This document shows, in pieces, positions 54,057 through 56,223 of a stretch of DNA of 56,223 nucleotides. Source of the stretch: an uncultured Methylococcaceae bacterium (GTDB lineage Bacteria > Pseudomonadota > Gammaproteobacteria > Methylococcales > Methylococcaceae); assembly GCA_903857165.1 (NCBI GenBank), contig CAIODU010000356.1:1-56223 (forward strand), given 5' to 3'. A program made the translations under genes and the position numbers. Position 1 is the stretch's first letter. Every line of letters begins with the position of its first letter. The notes below the pieces were generated by a model. The model saw nothing but the letters and a program-made list of their open reading frames with translations, made no database searches and was not told the DNA's origin.

Positions 54057-54247
54057 CCAAGTGAGCATATATTGAATGTCATAGTAGCCGGCATAGGCTA
54101 GATGCACGGCATCTGACAAGTTAAGCTCATACTAACCCCTCATTTCTGCCCACCATTTCCTAGTAATCTCTGCGAAAGCATGGAGTGATTCATGCTGATC
54201 GAAATAATAACTTGGAATAGTGGAATCGAGATAGACTTTCTCTTTCA
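54020..54247 (-). pseudogene. VapC/PIN-domain toxin remnant with stop codon and internal deletion
   Basis: MKEKVYLDSTIPSYYFDQHESLHAFAEITRKWWAEMRG*, then DAVHLAYAGYYDIQYMLTWNCNHLANANKRK without the middle of the PIN fold. Confidence 0.8.
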
Positions 54248-54304
54248 TCAGAAATGTTAGTTTAATGTCCAAAATGCACGGCATCACATTGGAAAATCGA
54301 GATT

Positions 54305-54332
54305 GTCGGGCAACAAAAAAATGTTGCCCGAC
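54305..54332. repeat. Perfect hairpin GTCGGGCAACA-aaaaaa-TGTTGCCCGAC
   Basis: 11-bp perfect arms, 6-nt A loop. Confidence 0.9.
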
Positions 54333-54351
54333 CTACAAGGCTTGTGTTTTA

Positions 54352-54444
54352 CAACCCGAAGGGTTGCCAGCCATTAGCCGGGGGTTGAGCGAAGCGACAC
54401 CCCCGGATAGCGGTAAAAGAAGATACCCGACCCCGGAGGGGTCG
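54352..54444. repeat. Hairpin repeat cluster, left flank of transposase
   Basis: CAACCCGAAGGGTTG; CCGGGGGTTGAGCGAAGCGACACCCCCGG; CGACCCCGGAGGGGTCG. Confidence 0.9.
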
Positions 54445-54456
54445 CAGCAATTCAGG

Positions 54457-54899
54457 CTACAAATAGGCAGGGTTATAGTCAACACCGGCTTTATTCAGCA
54501 TTTCAATTAATTCTTCGTGGAAAGATTTCACACGATGATGCTCTTCCTGATTGTCAATATATCTCGTGACCGCGCTCAGTGCTGATGCGCTGACGGTGAA
54601 GGCCGCATATCCTTCCTGCCACGCGAAGTTTTTTCGGCCAATACATCATGAACCCACACGGAGGAAGCCTTCTTTAATTCTCGCATTACATCGGCAAGGC
54701 AGTGCGTGGCTTTCAATGAAACCAGCAGGTGAACATGATCCTCGGTTCCGCCAATACGTTCCGGGAACCCACCCAACCCGCGAATAGCCCCACCTAAATA
54801 TTCATGTAGCCGTGGACGCCAGTGTCCATCAATGATGGGTAAGCGGTTTTTGGTTCCAAACACGATGTGATAATGCAAGCTAAGGTAGGTGGAGGCCAT
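54457..54899 (-). pseudogene. IS200/IS605-like (Y1 HUH) transposase, frameshifted
   Basis: MASTYLSLHYHIVFGTKNRLPIIDGHW...EDHVHLLVSLKATHCLADVMRELKKASSVWVHDVLAEK, then in another frame NFAWQEGYAAFTVSASALSAVTRYIDNQEEHHRVKSFHEELIEMLNKAGVDYNPAYL*. Confidence 0.9.
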
Positions 54900-54912
54900 G
54901 GCTAATGTTTTA

Positions 54913-55199
54913 TTTCAAGATACGTTTCTTCGACCCCTCCGGGGTCGTGGATGTATTTGCACGATATCCGGGAGTTGAGCGTAGCGACACCCCCGGATGG
55001 TGGTAACAACAGGCAATCGACCCCGGAGGGGTCGTAGCTGTTCTGCATAAAAATCGCTTGGGTCGGTGAATTCCATGGCTTGCATTTCGTTTCAAGATAC
55101 GTTTCTGCGACCCCTCCGGGGTCGTGGTTTTTTCTACATCATCCGGGGGTGTCGCTACGCTCAACCCCCGGCTAATCGCTTGAACCCCTTTCGGGGTTC
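54913..55199. repeat. Hairpin repeat cluster, right flank of transposase
   Basis: CGACCCCTCCGGGGTCG at 54931 and 55108; CGACCCCGGAGGGGTCG at 55018; CCGGGAGTTGAGCGTAGCGACACCCCCGG at 54968; CCGGGGGTGTCGCTACGCTCAACCCCCGG at 55143; GAACCCCTTTCGGGGTTC at 55182. Confidence 0.93.
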
Positions 55200-55318
55200 G
55201 CCCAAATTTGACCACTTGCCGGGCTGTGGTGTGTTATGCAAAAACCACATTTCAACGGAGTGCTTGGGAATGACTGCAACCAGCATTCCCATTGGAAGGC
55301 GGGTTAGGCTAGGGAACA

Positions 55319-56071
55319 CTACCAATCAAAAAGAATAGGAATTGTATGGCCCTTTTTCATAAAAGCTCTATCCATTAAAAGCATAAACTGGTTCCAATTA
55401 TCGCAAGCACGCATAAAACCTATAACGGCGTGTAGGTGTTGAGCAAGTGCCGGATGACCAATATCACTGGATAGCCATTGGTGATGACGAGACTTTCGTT
55501 TTCCGCTATCTGTTTTTGGATTGAGCTTTTCAAGTTGTTCAACGAGCCCTGGCGCAAGACGTTCGTAAACAAGATCAACTGTGTACTTACCCACTACTCC
55601 TGGTTTTGCGACAGACAAAGGATTAAATGGCCAACCGTTCAATCGAAACATTTGTTGATAAAATTCATCTGGAAAACGCTTCGCCCATGCAGCCAATTCT
55701 TTGGCAAGATATCGATCCAGAATAGCTTGTAATGCTTTTCTATCTCGAACTTCCTGATACCCTGTGGCTTCATCAACAAGAGCAATGATGCCAACTTTAG
55801 CAAATGCTCTAATTAACATATCCGCAAATTGCACATACCTCCTATCCTGTTCAGATACAAGAAGTCCATTATCGCGGGCCGTAAGCAGTGCATCACATAC
55901 CTCTTGAAGTACGGTAGCCTCGTAACCGTCGCTTGCTGAATCCAGTCCTTTTGGAGATCGTCCGATGAATTTTATTGGATTTTCGATAGACTCAATCAAC
56001 TCTCTATTATCCTGAGTATTTATGAGCTTATGAGTGGATATACGGGCAACACCCTGGCCGCGCCCTTTCAT
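55319..56071 (-). CDS. P63C-domain-containing protein
   Basis: IIALVDEATGYQEVRDRKALQAILDRYLAKELAAWAKRFPDEFYQQMFRLNGWPFNP. Confidence 0.85.
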   Translation of the reverse strand: MKGRGQGVARISTHKLINTQDNRELIESIENPIKFIGRSPKGLDSASDGYEATVLQEVCDALLTARDNGLLVSEQDRRYVQFADMLIRAFAKVGIIALVDEATGYQEVRDRKALQAILDRYLAKELAAWAKRFPDEFYQQMFRLNGWPFNPLSVAKPGVVGKYTVDLVYERLAPGLVEQLEKLNPKTDSGKRKSRHHQWLSSDIGHPALAQHLHAVIGFMRACDNWNQFMLLMDRAFMKKGHTIPILFDW

Positions 56072-56102
56072 GCCAATTGCGCTTGTCTCGACTTTGGCCT
56101 TT

Positions 56103-56223
56103 TTAAGCCACCGCCGCGAGTTGATCCAGCAAGGCATCCCAGTCACGGCAAGATAATTCCAACCGGTCGCTGCCGGTTTTGGAGTTGACGAAATACTTGC
56201 CAGCCCAGATGGCGCGGCGGACG
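56103..56223 (-). CDS. Hypothetical protein, C-terminal fragment truncated by window edge
   Basis: Open frame VRRAIWAGKYFVNSKTGSDRLELSCRDWDALLDQLAAVA* entering from the window edge; absent from the ORF track. Confidence 0.5.
   Translation of the reverse strand, partial: VRRAIWAGKYFVNSKTGSDRLELSCRDWDALLDQLAAVA

Noticed and set aside
54305-55199. Regularly recurring hairpins considered as a CRISPR array
   Set aside because: Repeats vary in type, orientation and spacing, with no uniform spacers and no cas genes
54910-55215. 101-aa ORF MVKFGRTPKGVQAISRGLSVATPPDD...TPEGSQKRILK
   Set aside because: It is a translation of the hairpin repeats themselves (direct repeats give the repeated TPEGSxKRILK), with no independent coding evidence

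Overview
56.2 kb chromosomal segment of a gammaproteobacterium. The gene content is compatible with a Methylococcales-like methanotroph, but that placement is a weak inference. The core blocks are: the str operon (tuf-fusA-rpsG-rpsL); mutS; thrS-infC-rpmI-rplT-pheST-ihfA; argC; the fatty-acid/maturation cluster tatD-pilZ-holB-tmk-mltG-pabC-fabF-acpP-fabG-fabD-fabH-plsX-rpmF-yceD; maf; lpxA with a GnnA-like oxidoreductase; xerD-ogt; rplS-trmD-rimM-rpsP; tRNA-Ser-csrA-lysC-recX-recA; and an EF-G2-like GTPase. Four accessory zones interrupt the core: (i) 7.4-11.0 kb, an MmeI-like type IIL restriction-modification enzyme plus MazEF, followed by palindromic repeats; (ii) 20.1-22.9 kb, a MITE-like element, a VapB-VapC-AbiJ_NTD4/HEPN-like operon and a convergent UPF0175/DUF3368 pair; (iii) 35.7-37.9 kb, a Uma2-DUF4268-duplicated Myb-like operon; (iv) 53.6-56.2 kb, decayed VapC/HicA remnants, a frameshifted IS200/IS605-like transposase embedded in hairpin repeats, and a P63C protein. 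The most interesting observations are the coupled VapBC-AbiJ/HEPN module, noncanonical starts for infC (AUC) and apparently recX (CUG overlapping the recA stop), a possible alaS relic between recX and lysC, and a base-specificity prediction for the MmeI-like enzyme. No database search was run. Family assignments come from recognised motifs in the translated sequence.
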